A stretch of 64,000 bases of DNA from Xanthobacter autotrophicus (GTDB lineage Bacteria > Pseudomonadota > Alphaproteobacteria > Rhizobiales > Xanthobacteraceae). The stretch lies in assembly GCF_043194295.1 (NCBI RefSeq), contig NZ_JBAFVK010000012.1. The stretch is one strand, 5' to 3'. Positions 45,025-53,772 of this stretch are shown one piece after another. Within the stretch, counting starts at the first letter, position 1. Every line of letters begins with the position of its first letter. The notes below the pieces were generated by a model. It was not told where the DNA came from and searched no databases. It was given only the letters and a program-made list of their open reading frames with translations. The position numbers were made by a program, and so were the translations under genes.

Positions 45025-45912
45025 ATGCGTCAACCCATTCGTAAGGCGATCCTTCCTGTCGCGGGTCTCGGCACCCGCTTCCTACCGGCCACCAAGGCGG
45101 TGCCGAAGGAAATGCTCACCGTCGTGGACCGTCCGGTGGTCCAGCACGTGGTGGACGAGGCGCGCGCCGCCGGCATCGAGCACATCGTGTTCGTCACCGG
45201 CCGCAACAAGGCGGTGATCGAGGATCATTTCGACCGCCAGTTCGAGCTGGAGCGCACCCTCGAGGAGCGCGGCAAGACCAAGGAGCTGGCGCAGCTCGAC
45301 CGCGACACGCCGAAGCCCGGCACCACCTCCTTCACCCGCCAGCAGCTGCCGCTGGGCCTTGGCCATGCGGTGTGGTGCGCCCGCGAGATCATCGGCGACG
45401 AGCCGTTCGCGCTGCTTTTGCCCGACATGCTGCACATGCCGAAGAATGGCCAGGGATGCCTCGGCTCCATGGTAGAAGCCTATAATGAAACCGGGGGCAA
45501 TCTGGTCGCAGTCTACGAGGTGCCGGACGACCAGACCCACCAGTATGGCATCGTCGGCGTCGGCGAGGAGAAGGCCAAGGGCGCCAAGGCCATCACCCAG
45601 ATGGTGGAAAAGCCCAAGGCCGGCACCGCGCCGAGCAACCTCGCCATTTCCGGCCGCTACATCCTCCAGCCGGCCATCTTCGAGCTGCTCGCCAAGCAGG
45701 AGCGCGGCGCCGGCAACGAGATCCAGCTCACCGATTCCATGCTGAAGCTGAAGGAAACCGACCCGTTCTTCGCGGTGCGCTTCGACGGCGCCATCTATGA
45801 TTGCGGCTCGAAGATCGGCTTCCTCATGGCGAACGTCGCCTATGCCCTGTCCCGCCCGGACATCGAGGCGGAGTTCCGCGCCGAGCTGAACGCCATGCTC
45901 GCCGCCAACTGA
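45025..45912 (+). CDS. galU: UTP-glucose-1-phosphate uridylyltransferase
   Basis: A 295-residue nucleotidyltransferase making UDP-glucose for exopolysaccharide, LPS and glycolipids. The N-terminus IRKAILPVAGLGTRFLPATKA with KAVPKEMLTVVDRPVVQHVVDEA is diagnostic. Further marks are QLPLGLGHAVWCA, ALLLPDMLHM, VYEVPDDQTHQYGIVG, MVEKPKAGTAPSNLAISGRYIL, GNEIQLTDSM and YDCGSKIGFLMANV. ATG at 45025 has AGGGG eight bases upstream. It is convergent with the IOR gene, with a long hairpin between. Confidence 0.97.
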   Translation: MRQPIRKAILPVAGLGTRFLPATKAVPKEMLTVVDRPVVQHVVDEARAAGIEHIVFVTGRNKAVIEDHFDRQFELERTLEERGKTKELAQLDRDTPKPGTTSFTRQQLPLGLGHAVWCAREIIGDEPFALLLPDMLHMPKNGQGCLGSMVEAYNETGGNLVAVYEVPDDQTHQYGIVGVGEEKAKGAKAITQMVEKPKAGTAPSNLAISGRYILQPAIFELLAKQERGAGNEIQLTDSMLKLKETDPFFAVRFDGAIYDCGSKIGFLMANVAYALSRPDIEAEFRAELNAMLAAN

Positions 45913-45936
45913 GCTCGCCGGCAACTGAACCCTGAC

Positions 45937-45969
45937 GTTTCAGGGGCCGGCGCGTCCGGCCCCTGAAAC
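45937..45969. terminator. Long hairpin between convergent galU and IOR genes
   Basis: A perfect 14-bp inverted repeat, GTTTCAGGGGCCGG / CCGGCCCCTGAAAC with loop CGCGT. It starts 25 bases after the galU stop. There is no T-run, but its place between convergent genes and its strength suggest a shared transcript end. Confidence 0.75.
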
Positions 45970-46037
45970 GGCTTCCTCTGCCCCGACGCTTCGGTGCAGT
46001 CGGTCGGGAAGCTCCCCACCGTCCGCTTGTCCGCCGC

Positions 46038-49000
46038 CTATTCCGCCGCTACGGCAGGCGCCTGCGGCGGGGCGCGGAAGCGGGCGAGAAGCTCGGCTTC
46101 CTCCGCCTGCACCGCCGCCAGATTGCGCGCCTTCACAGGACCGAAGCCGCGGATCTTCTCCGGCAGCGCCGCGATGGCGACCGCGACGGCATGGCTTGCG
46201 CCATCGAGGCCGGCGATCAATTCCTCCACCGTCTTCTCATAGGCGCCGATGAGCGCGCGCTCGGTGCGCCGTTCCGCGGTGTAGCCGAACGGGTCGAACG
46301 GCGTGCCGCGCAGCCCCTTCAGCTTGGCCAGCAGACCGAAGGCCCGCATCATCCAGGGACCCAGCGTCATCTTCCGCGGCTCGCCGGTGACGGGATCGTG
46401 CCGGGCCAGCAGCGGAGGCGCGAGGTGGAACTCGAAGGTGAGGTCCCCGTCGAAGGCGGCTGCGGCCTGGGCCTGGAAGGCACCGTCCGCATAGAGCCGG
46501 GAGACCTCGTATTCGTCCTTATAGGCCATGAGCTTGAACAGGTTTTTCGCCACCGCCTCGGTCAGCCCGCCCCGTCCCGGAGCCTTCTGCGCCTCGGCGG
46601 CGCGCACCTTCTCCACCAGCCGGGCATAGCGCTGCCCATAGGTGGCATCCTGATAGAGGGTCAGCTCAGCGACGCGGCGGGCGATCACCTCTTCGAGGCT
46701 GGCCGAGAGGCGGCGGGCGTCGCTGGCGGTCTCGCCCTTCGGCGTCGCCACTTGTTCCACCGCCGCCGGATCATGGGCGGCGCGGCGTCCCCACAGGAAG
46801 GCGGTCTTGTTCATGGCCACCGCCTCGCCGTTCAGCTCGATGGCCCGCTCGATGGCCTCCGCCGACAGGGGCAGGGCGCCGAACTGGTAGGCATAGCCCA
46901 CCATGAAGATGTTCTGCGCCAAGGCGTTGCCGAACAGGGCCTGGGCCAGTCGGCTGGCCTCGATGAAATGGGTCATCTCGCTGCCCGCGAGGTCGCGAAT
47001 GGTGCGCTTGATGCGCTCGGTGGGCAGCGAATAATCGGCGTTGCGGGTGAAATCGCCCGGCAGCACCTCATGGGTATTCACCACCACGATGGTCTTGCCG
47101 GGCTTCACCGCCGCCAGCACCTTCTTGGTGCCCGCCACCACCAGGTCGCCGCCCAGCACCACGTCCGCCCCGCGCGCCGGCACGCGGATGGCGGTGATGT
47201 CGGCGGGGTCGTTAGCAAGGCGGATGTGGCTGTAGACCGCGCCGCCCTTCTGGGCGAGGCCGGCCATGTCGATCATGCCGCAGGCCTTGCCTTCCAGATG
47301 CGCCGCCATGCCGAGGATGGCGCCGATGGTGACCACGCCGGTGCCGCCGACGCCCGTGGCGATGATGCCGTAGGTGCCATGGATCTCAGGATGGGCCGGC
47401 TCCGGCAGCGCCGGCCAGTCCCCCGCCACGCCGGCAGCCCCGGCCGCCTTTTTGGGCTTGGCCCCCTTCACGGTGACGAAGGAGGGGCAGAAGCCGTTCA
47501 CGCAGGAGAAGTCCTTGTTGCAGGAGGACTGGTCGATCTCCCGTTTGCGGCCCCACTCGGTCTCCAGCGGCTGCACCGAGACACAATTGGATTTCACGCC
47601 GCAATCGCCGCAGCCCTCGCATACCCGCTCATTGATGAGAACCCGCTTGTCCGGGTCGGGATACTGGCCGCGCTTCCGGCGGCGGCGCTTCTCGGAGGCG
47701 CAGGTCTGGTCGTAGATCAGCACGGTGACGCCGGGGATGGCCGCCAGCTCCCGCTGCACCGCATCCAGCTCGTCCCGGTGGTGGATGGTGAGGCCGGTGG
47801 GCCACAGGGTGGTCGGCGCGTATTTGCCCGGCTCGTCGGTGACCACCACGACCCGCTCGACACCCTCCGCCGCCACCTGACGGGCGATGACCGGAACGGT
47901 GAGGTCGCCGTCGTGCTTCTGGCCGCCGGTCATGGCCACAGCGTCGTTGAACAGGATCTTGTAGGTAACATTCACCTTGGCCGCGCACGCGGCGCGCAGG
48001 GCGAGGTAGCCCGAATGGTTGTAGGTGCCGTCGCCGAGATTCTGGAAGACGTGGGGGCGTTTGGAGAAGGAGGATTCCCCGATCCAGTTGGCGCCCTCGC
48101 CGCCCATCTGGGTGAAGCCGGTGGTCTCCCGGTCCATCCACTGCACCATGTAGTGGCAGCCGATGCCGGCATAAGCGCGCATGCCTTCCGGAACCTTGGT
48201 GGAGGAATTGTGCGGGCAGCCGGAGCAGAAATAGGGGATGCGGGTGGCCACGTCCGAGGTGGCGGCCAGCACGCGCTGGGCCTCCTCCAGCTCGGCGACA
48301 CGGGCCGCGATGTCCGGGATGTCGCCATAGGCGAGCAGCCGGCGGCCGAGCTGGATGGCGATGTCGTTGGGGTCCAGCGCCCCCTTCACCGGGAACAGCC
48401 AGCGGCCCTCCTCGTCCTTCTTGCCGATGCAGACCGGCTGGTTGGCGGTGCCGTACAGCTCCTCGCGCACCTGCACCTCGATGAGGGAGCGCTTCTCCTC
48501 CACCACCATGATGAGGTCGAGGCCGCGGGCAAACTCCTTCAGGCCCTCCGTCTCCAGCGGCCAAGGGCAGGCCACTTTCCAGATGCGCAGGCCGAGATCG
48601 TTGGCGCGCACTTCGTCGATGCCCAGCTCGTCCAGCGCGAGCCGCACGTCCAGATAGGACTTGCCCACGGTGGCGATGCCGATGCGCGGCCGCGATCCGC
48701 CCGAGGTGATGAACCGATTAAGCCGATTGGCGCGCAGGAAGTGCAGCACCGCGTCGCGCTTGTATTCCTGAAGCCGCTCCTCCTGTGCCAGCGGCGTGTC
48801 GCCGAGGCGGATGTTGAGCCCGCCCGGGGGCATCTGGAACCCCAGCGCCGGCTCGATGCGCACCCGGTCCAGCCGCCCGTCCACGATGCCGGTGCTCTCG
48901 ATGGTGTCCTTCACCGCCTTCAGGCCCACCCAGGCGCCGGAGAAGCGGGACAGGGCCCAGCCATAGAGGCCGTAGTCGATGATCTCCTGCACCCCGGCCG

Positions 49001-49517
49001 GGTTCAGCACGGGGATCATCACGTCGACGAAATGAAATTCGCTCTGGTGGGCGGTAGTGGATGATTCGCAGGTGTGGTCGTCGCCCATGAGGGCGAGCAC
49101 GCCGCCATGGCGGGAGGTGCCCGCATTATTGGCATGGCGGAACACGTCGCCGGAGCGGTCCACCCCCGGCCCCTTGCCGTACCAGAGGCCGAAAACGCCA
49201 TCATACTTGCCTTCGCCCCGAAGTTCGGCCTGCTGGGAGCCCCAAAGGGCCGTTGCGGCAAGGTCTTCGTTGAGGCCGGACTGGAACTTGATGTCGTTGA
49301 TGTTCAGGAGCTTCTCGGCCCTCAGGAACTGCTGGTCGAGCCCGCCCAGCGGCGAGCCGCGGTAGCCGGTGACATAGCCTGCGGTATTGAGGCCGGCGCG
49401 GCGGTCGCGCTCCTTCTGCATCAAGGCGAGGCGCACCAGCGCTTGCGTCCCCGAGACGAAGACGCGGTCCTGGGTGAGGTCGTATTTGTCGTCGAGCGAG
49501 ACCGGCGTCAGGGCCAT
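46038..49517 (-). CDS. Indolepyruvate ferredoxin oxidoreductase, fused alpha-beta form
   Basis: A 1159-residue fusion that oxidatively decarboxylates aryl- or branched-chain 2-oxo acids to acyl-CoA with TPP and Fe-S clusters, used in aromatic amino-acid breakdown. N-terminal pyrimidine-binding part (GYVTGYRGSPLGGLDQQF, GLNEDLAATALWGSQQ); TPP-binding part about 430-535 (FCSGCPHNSST, GIGCHYM, NLGDGTYNHSG, FNDAVAMTGGQ); cluster-binding C633-C636-C639-C645 (CEGCGDCGVKSNC); gamma-like domain about 700-900 (GVGGTGVVTIGAILG, AGLAQKGGAVYSHIR). One gene, preceded by a perfect 12-bp-arm inverted repeat at 49602-49640. Confidence 0.96.
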   Translation of the reverse strand: MALTPVSLDDKYDLTQDRVFVSGTQALVRLALMQKERDRRAGLNTAGYVTGYRGSPLGGLDQQFLRAEKLLNINDIKFQSGLNEDLAATALWGSQQAELRGEGKYDGVFGLWYGKGPGVDRSGDVFRHANNAGTSRHGGVLALMGDDHTCESSTTAHQSEFHFVDVMIPVLNPAGVQEIIDYGLYGWALSRFSGAWVGLKAVKDTIESTGIVDGRLDRVRIEPALGFQMPPGGLNIRLGDTPLAQEERLQEYKRDAVLHFLRANRLNRFITSGGSRPRIGIATVGKSYLDVRLALDELGIDEVRANDLGLRIWKVACPWPLETEGLKEFARGLDLIMVVEEKRSLIEVQVREELYGTANQPVCIGKKDEEGRWLFPVKGALDPNDIAIQLGRRLLAYGDIPDIAARVAELEEAQRVLAATSDVATRIPYFCSGCPHNSSTKVPEGMRAYAGIGCHYMVQWMDRETTGFTQMGGEGANWIGESSFSKRPHVFQNLGDGTYNHSGYLALRAACAAKVNVTYKILFNDAVAMTGGQKHDGDLTVPVIARQVAAEGVERVVVVTDEPGKYAPTTLWPTGLTIHHRDELDAVQRELAAIPGVTVLIYDQTCASEKRRRRKRGQYPDPDKRVLINERVCEGCGDCGVKSNCVSVQPLETEWGRKREIDQSSCNKDFSCVNGFCPSFVTVKGAKPKKAAGAAGVAGDWPALPEPAHPEIHGTYGIIATGVGGTGVVTIGAILGMAAHLEGKACGMIDMAGLAQKGGAVYSHIRLANDPADITAIRVPARGADVVLGGDLVVAGTKKVLAAVKPGKTIVVVNTHEVLPGDFTRNADYSLPTERIKRTIRDLAGSEMTHFIEASRLAQALFGNALAQNIFMVGYAYQFGALPLSAEAIERAIELNGEAVAMNKTAFLWGRRAAHDPAAVEQVATPKGETASDARRLSASLEEVIARRVAELTLYQDATYGQRYARLVEKVRAAEAQKAPGRGGLTEAVAKNLFKLMAYKDEYEVSRLYADGAFQAQAAAAFDGDLTFEFHLAPPLLARHDPVTGEPRKMTLGPWMMRAFGLLAKLKGLRGTPFDPFGYTAERRTERALIGAYEKTVEELIAGLDGASHAVAVAIAALPEKIRGFGPVKARNLAAVQAEEAELLARFRAPPQAPAVAAE

Positions 49518-49601
49518 GGGCGCCTCCAGGCGGGCGCGGCGCGGACGGGGGCAAACCGTCGCAGCCGTTCGACCTTAGGCTGGCACGGAGTGTCGCACCC
49601 G

Positions 49602-49640
49602 GCAATTTCGTTGTTCTAAGTCAAGGCGCAACGAAATTGC
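49602..49640. promoter_or_regulatory. 12-bp inverted repeat upstream of the IOR gene
   Basis: GCAATTTCGTTG (49602-49613) and its exact complement CAACGAAATTGC (49629-49640) with a 15-base spacer, centred about 105 bases upstream of the IOR ATG. In many proteobacteria this enzyme is controlled by an Lrp/AsnC-family protein, whose sites resemble this; no such regulator gene is adjacent here. It could alternatively be a terminator-like stem for the NicO gene's opposite-side neighbour, but no T-run follows. Confidence 0.75.
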
Positions 49641-49714
49641 TTAAAAGACGGGCGTGGCGAATTTTGGCGCAATGCGGCATCTGCCTCACGGCGATGCAGC
49701 ATGGTTATGCTGGC

Positions 49715-50752
49715 TCAGCCCGGCAGCAGCCGCTCGCTCTGGAGATAGCCGGTGAGCAGGGCGAAGCCGAAGGCCATCACCAGGATCGCCGCCCCCAGTT
49801 CCACGCCGAGGCGCAGCAGCACCGCGCGCCGGTCGTCGCGGCCGGCGAGCCGCACTGCGAGGCGCTTGCCATAGACCGCGATGGCGGCGATGGCCGTCAC
49901 CATCAGCGCGGTGCCGAGGCCCATGGCGAAGGCGGAGGCGACGCCGCTCATGAACACGCCCTGCGCGAGGGCGAAAGTCAGCACCAGGATGGCGCCCGAG
50001 CACGGCCGCGCGCCGGCGGACACCACCGCCACCGCCGCCCGCTTCCAGCCGCCCTTGCCCTCCAGCAGGGCTGGATCGGGGGCGTGGATATCGCCGCAGT
50101 CGCAATCGGCGCCGTGGACGTGGGCGCTCTCGCCCCGCGCCGCAGCAACCAGCGCCCGGCCTTTCACGATCGCGAGATAAAGGCCGAACACGCCGATGCC
50201 GCCATAGGCCACGATCTCCACCCAGTTCATGGCCTGCGCCATGGACACGGCGGTGGCGTTCAGCGCCAGCGCCAGCACGCCGACGAAGGCAATGGCGACG
50301 ATGGCCTGCACCATGCCCGAGGCCAGCGCCAGCACCGCGCCGCGCTTCAGCGTGCCGCCATCGGCCAGCAGGTAGGAGGAGATGACCGCCTTGCCGTGGC
50401 CGGGGCCGGCGGCATGGAACACGCCATAGGCGAAGGACAGGCCGGCAAGGAGGAAGGTGGCGTTGCCGTCCTGCTTGCTGGCGCGCACCGCCTGCACCAG
50501 CGCGCGGTAGAATTCCGCCTGCTTGGCGAGGATGAAGCCGGCAATGCCGGTGGGCTGGGCGCCGCCGCCGAGGCCGAAGGGCGTCGCCTTGGGGGCCGGG
50601 CCGAAGCCCTGCGCGAAGGCGAGGTCCGGATACAGCACCAGCGCCGCCAGCAAGGCAAAGGCGAGGGCGGCGGTCAGGCCCAGCAGCAGCACGGCGATCC
50701 GGCGCAGGGGCCGTCCAGCCCCGGCCGGCGCTTTCACGGTGATATCGCTCAC
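49715..50752 (-). CDS. NicO-family nickel/cobalt transporter
   Basis: A 345-residue polytopic membrane protein (about six TM segments). Diagnostic stretches: GLSFAYGVFHAAGPGHGKAVISSYLLA near residue 115, a cytoplasmic or periplasmic metal-binding loop AHVHGADCDCGDIHAPD, and VVSAGARPCSGAILVLTFALAQG. The family moves Ni2+ or Co2+, often outward (RcnA-like). The GTG at 50752 overlaps the upstream DUF1007 stop in a GTGA junction; a GTG at 50758 is an alternative. Together with DUF1007 this is the standard nickel/cobalt module. Confidence 0.92.
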   Translation of the reverse strand: MSDITVKAPAGAGRPLRRIAVLLLGLTAALAFALLAALVLYPDLAFAQGFGPAPKATPFGLGGGAQPTGIAGFILAKQAEFYRALVQAVRASKQDGNATFLLAGLSFAYGVFHAAGPGHGKAVISSYLLADGGTLKRGAVLALASGMVQAIVAIAFVGVLALALNATAVSMAQAMNWVEIVAYGGIGVFGLYLAIVKGRALVAAARGESAHVHGADCDCGDIHAPDPALLEGKGGWKRAAVAVVSAGARPCSGAILVLTFALAQGVFMSGVASAFAMGLGTALMVTAIAAIAVYGKRLAVRLAGRDDRRAVLLRLGVELGAAILVMAFGFALLTGYLQSERLLPG

Positions 50753-51399
50753 GGGCACTTCACCGTGATCTTGTCGGCGAACTGGGCGCCATAGGTGCTG
50801 GCCGAGGTGAGATTGGAGAAGAAGGCCTCGTTCAGCGTCCCACTCGCCGGCGGCTCCGGGGAGATCACCTCCTGGGTGCAGCCGGCCGGAGCGGCCACCA
50901 GCTTTACCGGATCCTTCTCGTTGAAGGAGAAGGAGACGAAGGCGGTGGGATCGTAGATCTCAAGGGAGGTTGTCCCCTTCGCCGCCACCGGCTTTTCCAG
51001 CGGCAGGGTGAAATGAAGGGTGAGCAGCTCATTCTCGTAGGTCAGGAAATAATCGATGGGGTCCTTGAAGGCGAGCTTGGCCGTCGCAGTCTTGCCCACG
51101 ACGAAATAATTGTATTCCTTCAGGGACGTGACGTTCACCTCGGCGAGGGGCTTGAGCACATCGTCGCCGTAGCTGCCGTCCTTCTGCTTATCCATGCCCT
51201 GCAAAGCGAAGGCGGAGAAGGCATCGTCGAAGGTCCAGATCTGTTTCACCCCGGTGAGGCGGCCGCTGGCGTCATAGACCAGCTCGCTCTTCATGGTGAC
51301 CCACACATGGGGATGCGCCTGCGCCGGGCGCGGCGCCAGAGCGGCGAACAGGAGCGCGGTCACAAGGCTCAGGGCGACCGTCACGGTGCGCGGCGTCAT
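50749..51399 (-). CDS. DUF1007 family periplasmic protein
   Basis: A 216-residue exported protein with a signal peptide (VTVALSLVTALLFAALAPRPAQA-HPHVWVTM). The mature N-terminus begins with HPHVW, the hallmark of DUF1007, probably a metal-binding amino-terminus. Further family features are VYDASGRLTGVKQIWTFDDAFSAF and FSFNEKDPVKLVAAPAGC. It is coupled to the NicO transporter by a GTGA overlap, and is presumed to be a periplasmic partner in nickel/cobalt handling. The start is fixed by ATG at 51399 with GAGGA nine bases upstream. Confidence 0.9.
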   Translation of the reverse strand: MTPRTVTVALSLVTALLFAALAPRPAQAHPHVWVTMKSELVYDASGRLTGVKQIWTFDDAFSAFALQGMDKQKDGSYGDDVLKPLAEVNVTSLKEYNYFVVGKTATAKLAFKDPIDYFLTYENELLTLHFTLPLEKPVAAKGTTSLEIYDPTAFVSFSFNEKDPVKLVAAPAGCTQEVISPEPPASGTLNEAFFSNLTSASTYGAQFADKITVKCP

Positions 51400-51611
51400 C
51401 GGCAATCGTCCTCATTCACCGGTCCGTCGATGCCGCCTGTGCGGGCGCATCGGCGAATCCGATCCGGCTATCACCTCGCCCCGGACTTCGGCGGAAGAGT
51501 GGCACGCCCCAGTGGCACAGTTTCTTGCCGGTGGCGTGACAGCGGCGCCTGCCGCTACGGCGGCGGCTCGGTTATCCCCTTGCCCGGCTTCAGCTGTGTC
51601 AGCTCTGCTCG

Positions 51612-52553
51612 TCAGCTCTGCTCGTGCTTGGGCTTTTCGGCGGCGCGACGGCCGAAATCAGGGGCGGCGGTCTCCTGGCCCTGCTCGATGATGGAGCGGC
51701 GGATGGCCCTCGTGCGGGTGAAATGCTCGAACAGGGCGTCGCCGTCGCCATAGCGGATGGCGCGCTGGAGGGCGGTGAGGTCTTCCGTGAAGCGGCCGAG
51801 CATCTCCAGCACGGCCTCGCGGTTGGAGAGGAACACGTCGCGCCACATGGTGGGGTCGGACGAGGCGATGCGGGTGAAGTCGCGGAAGCCGCCGGCCGAG
51901 AACTTGATCACCTCGGAGGTCAGCGTCTCCTCCAGCTCCGCCGCCGTGCCCACGATGTTGTAGGCGATGAGGTGCGGCACATGGCTGGTGATGGCGAGCA
52001 CCAGGTCATGGTGCTGGGCGCTCATGGTCTCCACGTTCGCTCCAGCCGCTCGCCACAGGGCGACGATGCGGTCCACCGCGGCGGGATCGGCCCCCTCCGG
52101 CGGGGTGACGATGCACCAGCGGTTCTCGAACAGGGCGGCAAAGCCGGCGTCCGGGCCGGAAAACTCCGTGCCCGCCACGGGATGGGCCGGCACCAGATGG
52201 GCATGGGCCGGCACGAAGGGGGCCATGGCCTCCACCACCGACGCCTTCACCGAGCCCACGTCCGAGAGGATGGCGCCCGGCTTCAGGTGCGGCCCCACCT
52301 CGGCCGCCACCGCGCCGGAGGCGCCCACGGGCACGCAGGCGATGACGATGTCGGCGTCCCTGGCGGCCTCGGCGGCGCTCTGGGTCACCTCGTCGGCAAA
52401 GCCCAGTTCGCGCACGCGGGCGCAGACGGCGGCGTCCCGATCGGCCACCACGATGGTGCCGGCGAGATGCTTCTCACGCGCCGCGCGGGCCAGCGACGAG
52501 CCGATGAGCCCCGCCCCGATGATGGCGAGGCGGGGAACGAGCGGGCGGATCAC
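51612..52553 (-). CDS. tyrA: Prephenate/arogenate dehydrogenase
   Basis: A 313-residue enzyme of tyrosine synthesis. The Rossmann motif LAIIGAGLIGSSLARAA opens the chain, followed by ADIVIACVPVGASG, LSDVGSVKASVVEAM, LVPAHPVAGTEFSGPDAGFAALFENRWCIVTP (substrate loop with catalytic His) and ITSHVPHLIAYNIV, SAGGFRDFTRIASSDPTMWRDVFLSN. The GTG start at 52553 overlaps the stop of the aminotransferase gene (GTGA). It is third in a chorismate mutase - aminotransferase - tyrA operon. Confidence 0.95.
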   Translation of the reverse strand: MIRPLVPRLAIIGAGLIGSSLARAAREKHLAGTIVVADRDAAVCARVRELGFADEVTQSAAEAARDADIVIACVPVGASGAVAAEVGPHLKPGAILSDVGSVKASVVEAMAPFVPAHAHLVPAHPVAGTEFSGPDAGFAALFENRWCIVTPPEGADPAAVDRIVALWRAAGANVETMSAQHHDLVLAITSHVPHLIAYNIVGTAAELEETLTSEVIKFSAGGFRDFTRIASSDPTMWRDVFLSNREAVLEMLGRFTEDLTALQRAIRYGDGDALFEHFTRTRAIRRSIIEQGQETAAPDFGRRAAEKPKHEQS

Positions 52554-53713
52554 TTGTTCTTGCCCCCGGTTTCCTGCCCCGCCGGCCCGTTGCCCGACAT
52601 GAAGTCCGCGAGGGCGGCCACCACCAGGTGGTTGGCCTCCTCCGTGCCCACCGTCATGCGCAGGGCGTGTGGCAGGCCGTAGGACGCCACTTGCCGCAGC
52701 ACCAGGCCCCGCTTCATCAGGAAGGCATCCGCCTCCTTCGCCGTGCGGCCGGGGGTGTCGGGGAAGTGGATGAGCAGGAAGTTGGCGACCGAGGGCGTGA
52801 CCTTCAGGCCCAGCCCCTCGATCTGCTCCGTCAGCCACGGCAGCCAGCGCGCATTGTGCGCCACCGCCTTTTCCACGTGGGCGGCATCCGCGATGGCGGC
52901 GGCGCCGGCGAGCAGGGCCGGGGTGTTCATGTTGAACGGGCCGCGCACCCGGTTCATGGCGTCGATCACATGGGCCGGGCCCACCGCCCAGCCGATGCGC
53001 AGGGCAGCAAGGCCGTGGATCTTGGAGAAGGTCCGGCTCATCAGCACGTTGTCTGCGGTGAGCGCCAGTTCGAGCCCGGTCTCGTAGTCGTTGCGGCGGA
53101 CATATTCGGCATAGGCCGCGTCCAGCACCAGGAGCACGTTGGCGGGCAGGCCGGCGTGCAGGCGGCGCACTTCGTCGAACGGCAGGTAGGTGCCGGTGGG
53201 ATTGTTGGGGTTGGCAAGGAAGACGAGCCGCGTCTGCGGCGTCACCAGCGCGAGGATGGCGTCCACGTCGGCGGTGAGGTCGCGCTCCTTCGCCACCACA
53301 GGGGTGCCGCCGGAGGCCAGCGTCGCGATCTTGTAGACGAGGAAGCCGTGCTCGCTGAAGATCACCTCGTCGCCCGGCCCCACATAGGTGTGGGCCACGA
53401 GGTTCAGGATTTCGTCGGATCCGGCGCCGCAGATGATGCGCGCGGGATCGAGCCCGTAGGCCGTGGCGATGGCCTGACGCAGCACGGTGGCGGAGCCGTC
53501 CGGATAGTCTTCCAGCTTGCGGCCGGCTTCGGCGAAGGCGGCGAGCGCCTTCTCGCTCGGGCCGAGCGGGGTCTCGTTGGAGGAGAGCTTGAAGACCTTG
53601 TCCACCCCGGGGGCGTGGCTCTTGCCGGGCACATAGGCCTCGATGGCGAGCACGCCGGGCCGCGGCTCGGGGCGGCCGGGAGCGGGGATCGGGTCTTTCA
53701 GCACGGCGGTCAT
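52550..53713 (-). CDS. HisC-type aminotransferase (histidinol-phosphate / aromatic)
   Basis: A 387-residue fold-type I PLP enzyme. KLSSNETPLGPSEKA at the N-terminus, GAGSDEILNLVAHTYVGPGDEVIFSEHGF, FLANPNNPTGTYL, LDAAYAEYV, the PLP lysine in SRTFSKIHGLAALRIGWAVG and FLLIHFP near the C-terminus are all HisC features. Lying between chorismate mutase and tyrA, it probably transaminates prephenate or 4-hydroxyphenylpyruvate as well as, or instead of, imidazole acetol phosphate. Confidence 0.92.
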   Translation of the reverse strand: MTAVLKDPIPAPGRPEPRPGVLAIEAYVPGKSHAPGVDKVFKLSSNETPLGPSEKALAAFAEAGRKLEDYPDGSATVLRQAIATAYGLDPARIICGAGSDEILNLVAHTYVGPGDEVIFSEHGFLVYKIATLASGGTPVVAKERDLTADVDAILALVTPQTRLVFLANPNNPTGTYLPFDEVRRLHAGLPANVLLVLDAAYAEYVRRNDYETGLELALTADNVLMSRTFSKIHGLAALRIGWAVGPAHVIDAMNRVRGPFNMNTPALLAGAAAIADAAHVEKAVAHNARWLPWLTEQIEGLGLKVTPSVANFLLIHFPDTPGRTAKEADAFLMKRGLVLRQVASYGLPHALRMTVGTEEANHLVVAALADFMSGNGPAGQETGGKNK

Positions 53714-53772
53714 CTCAACATACTCCAGAACCTGACGGATCGGGCCGCCCGGCGGCCCTTGGCAGTCTACCC

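Noticed and set aside
46191..49064. A 957-codon open frame antisense to the IOR gene
   Set aside because: Same GC-driven shadow; no recognisable motif and no ribosome site, whereas the IOR frame has all catalytic and cysteine motifs.
49588..49605. A TGGCAC sigma-54-like box upstream of the IOR gene
   Set aside because: It points away from the gene and the GG-to-GC spacing is off by one base.
51612..52838. A longer reading of tyrA starting at 52838
   Set aside because: The added residues are an out-of-frame image of the aminotransferase gene; the GTG at 52553 in a GTGA overlap precedes the Rossmann motif directly.
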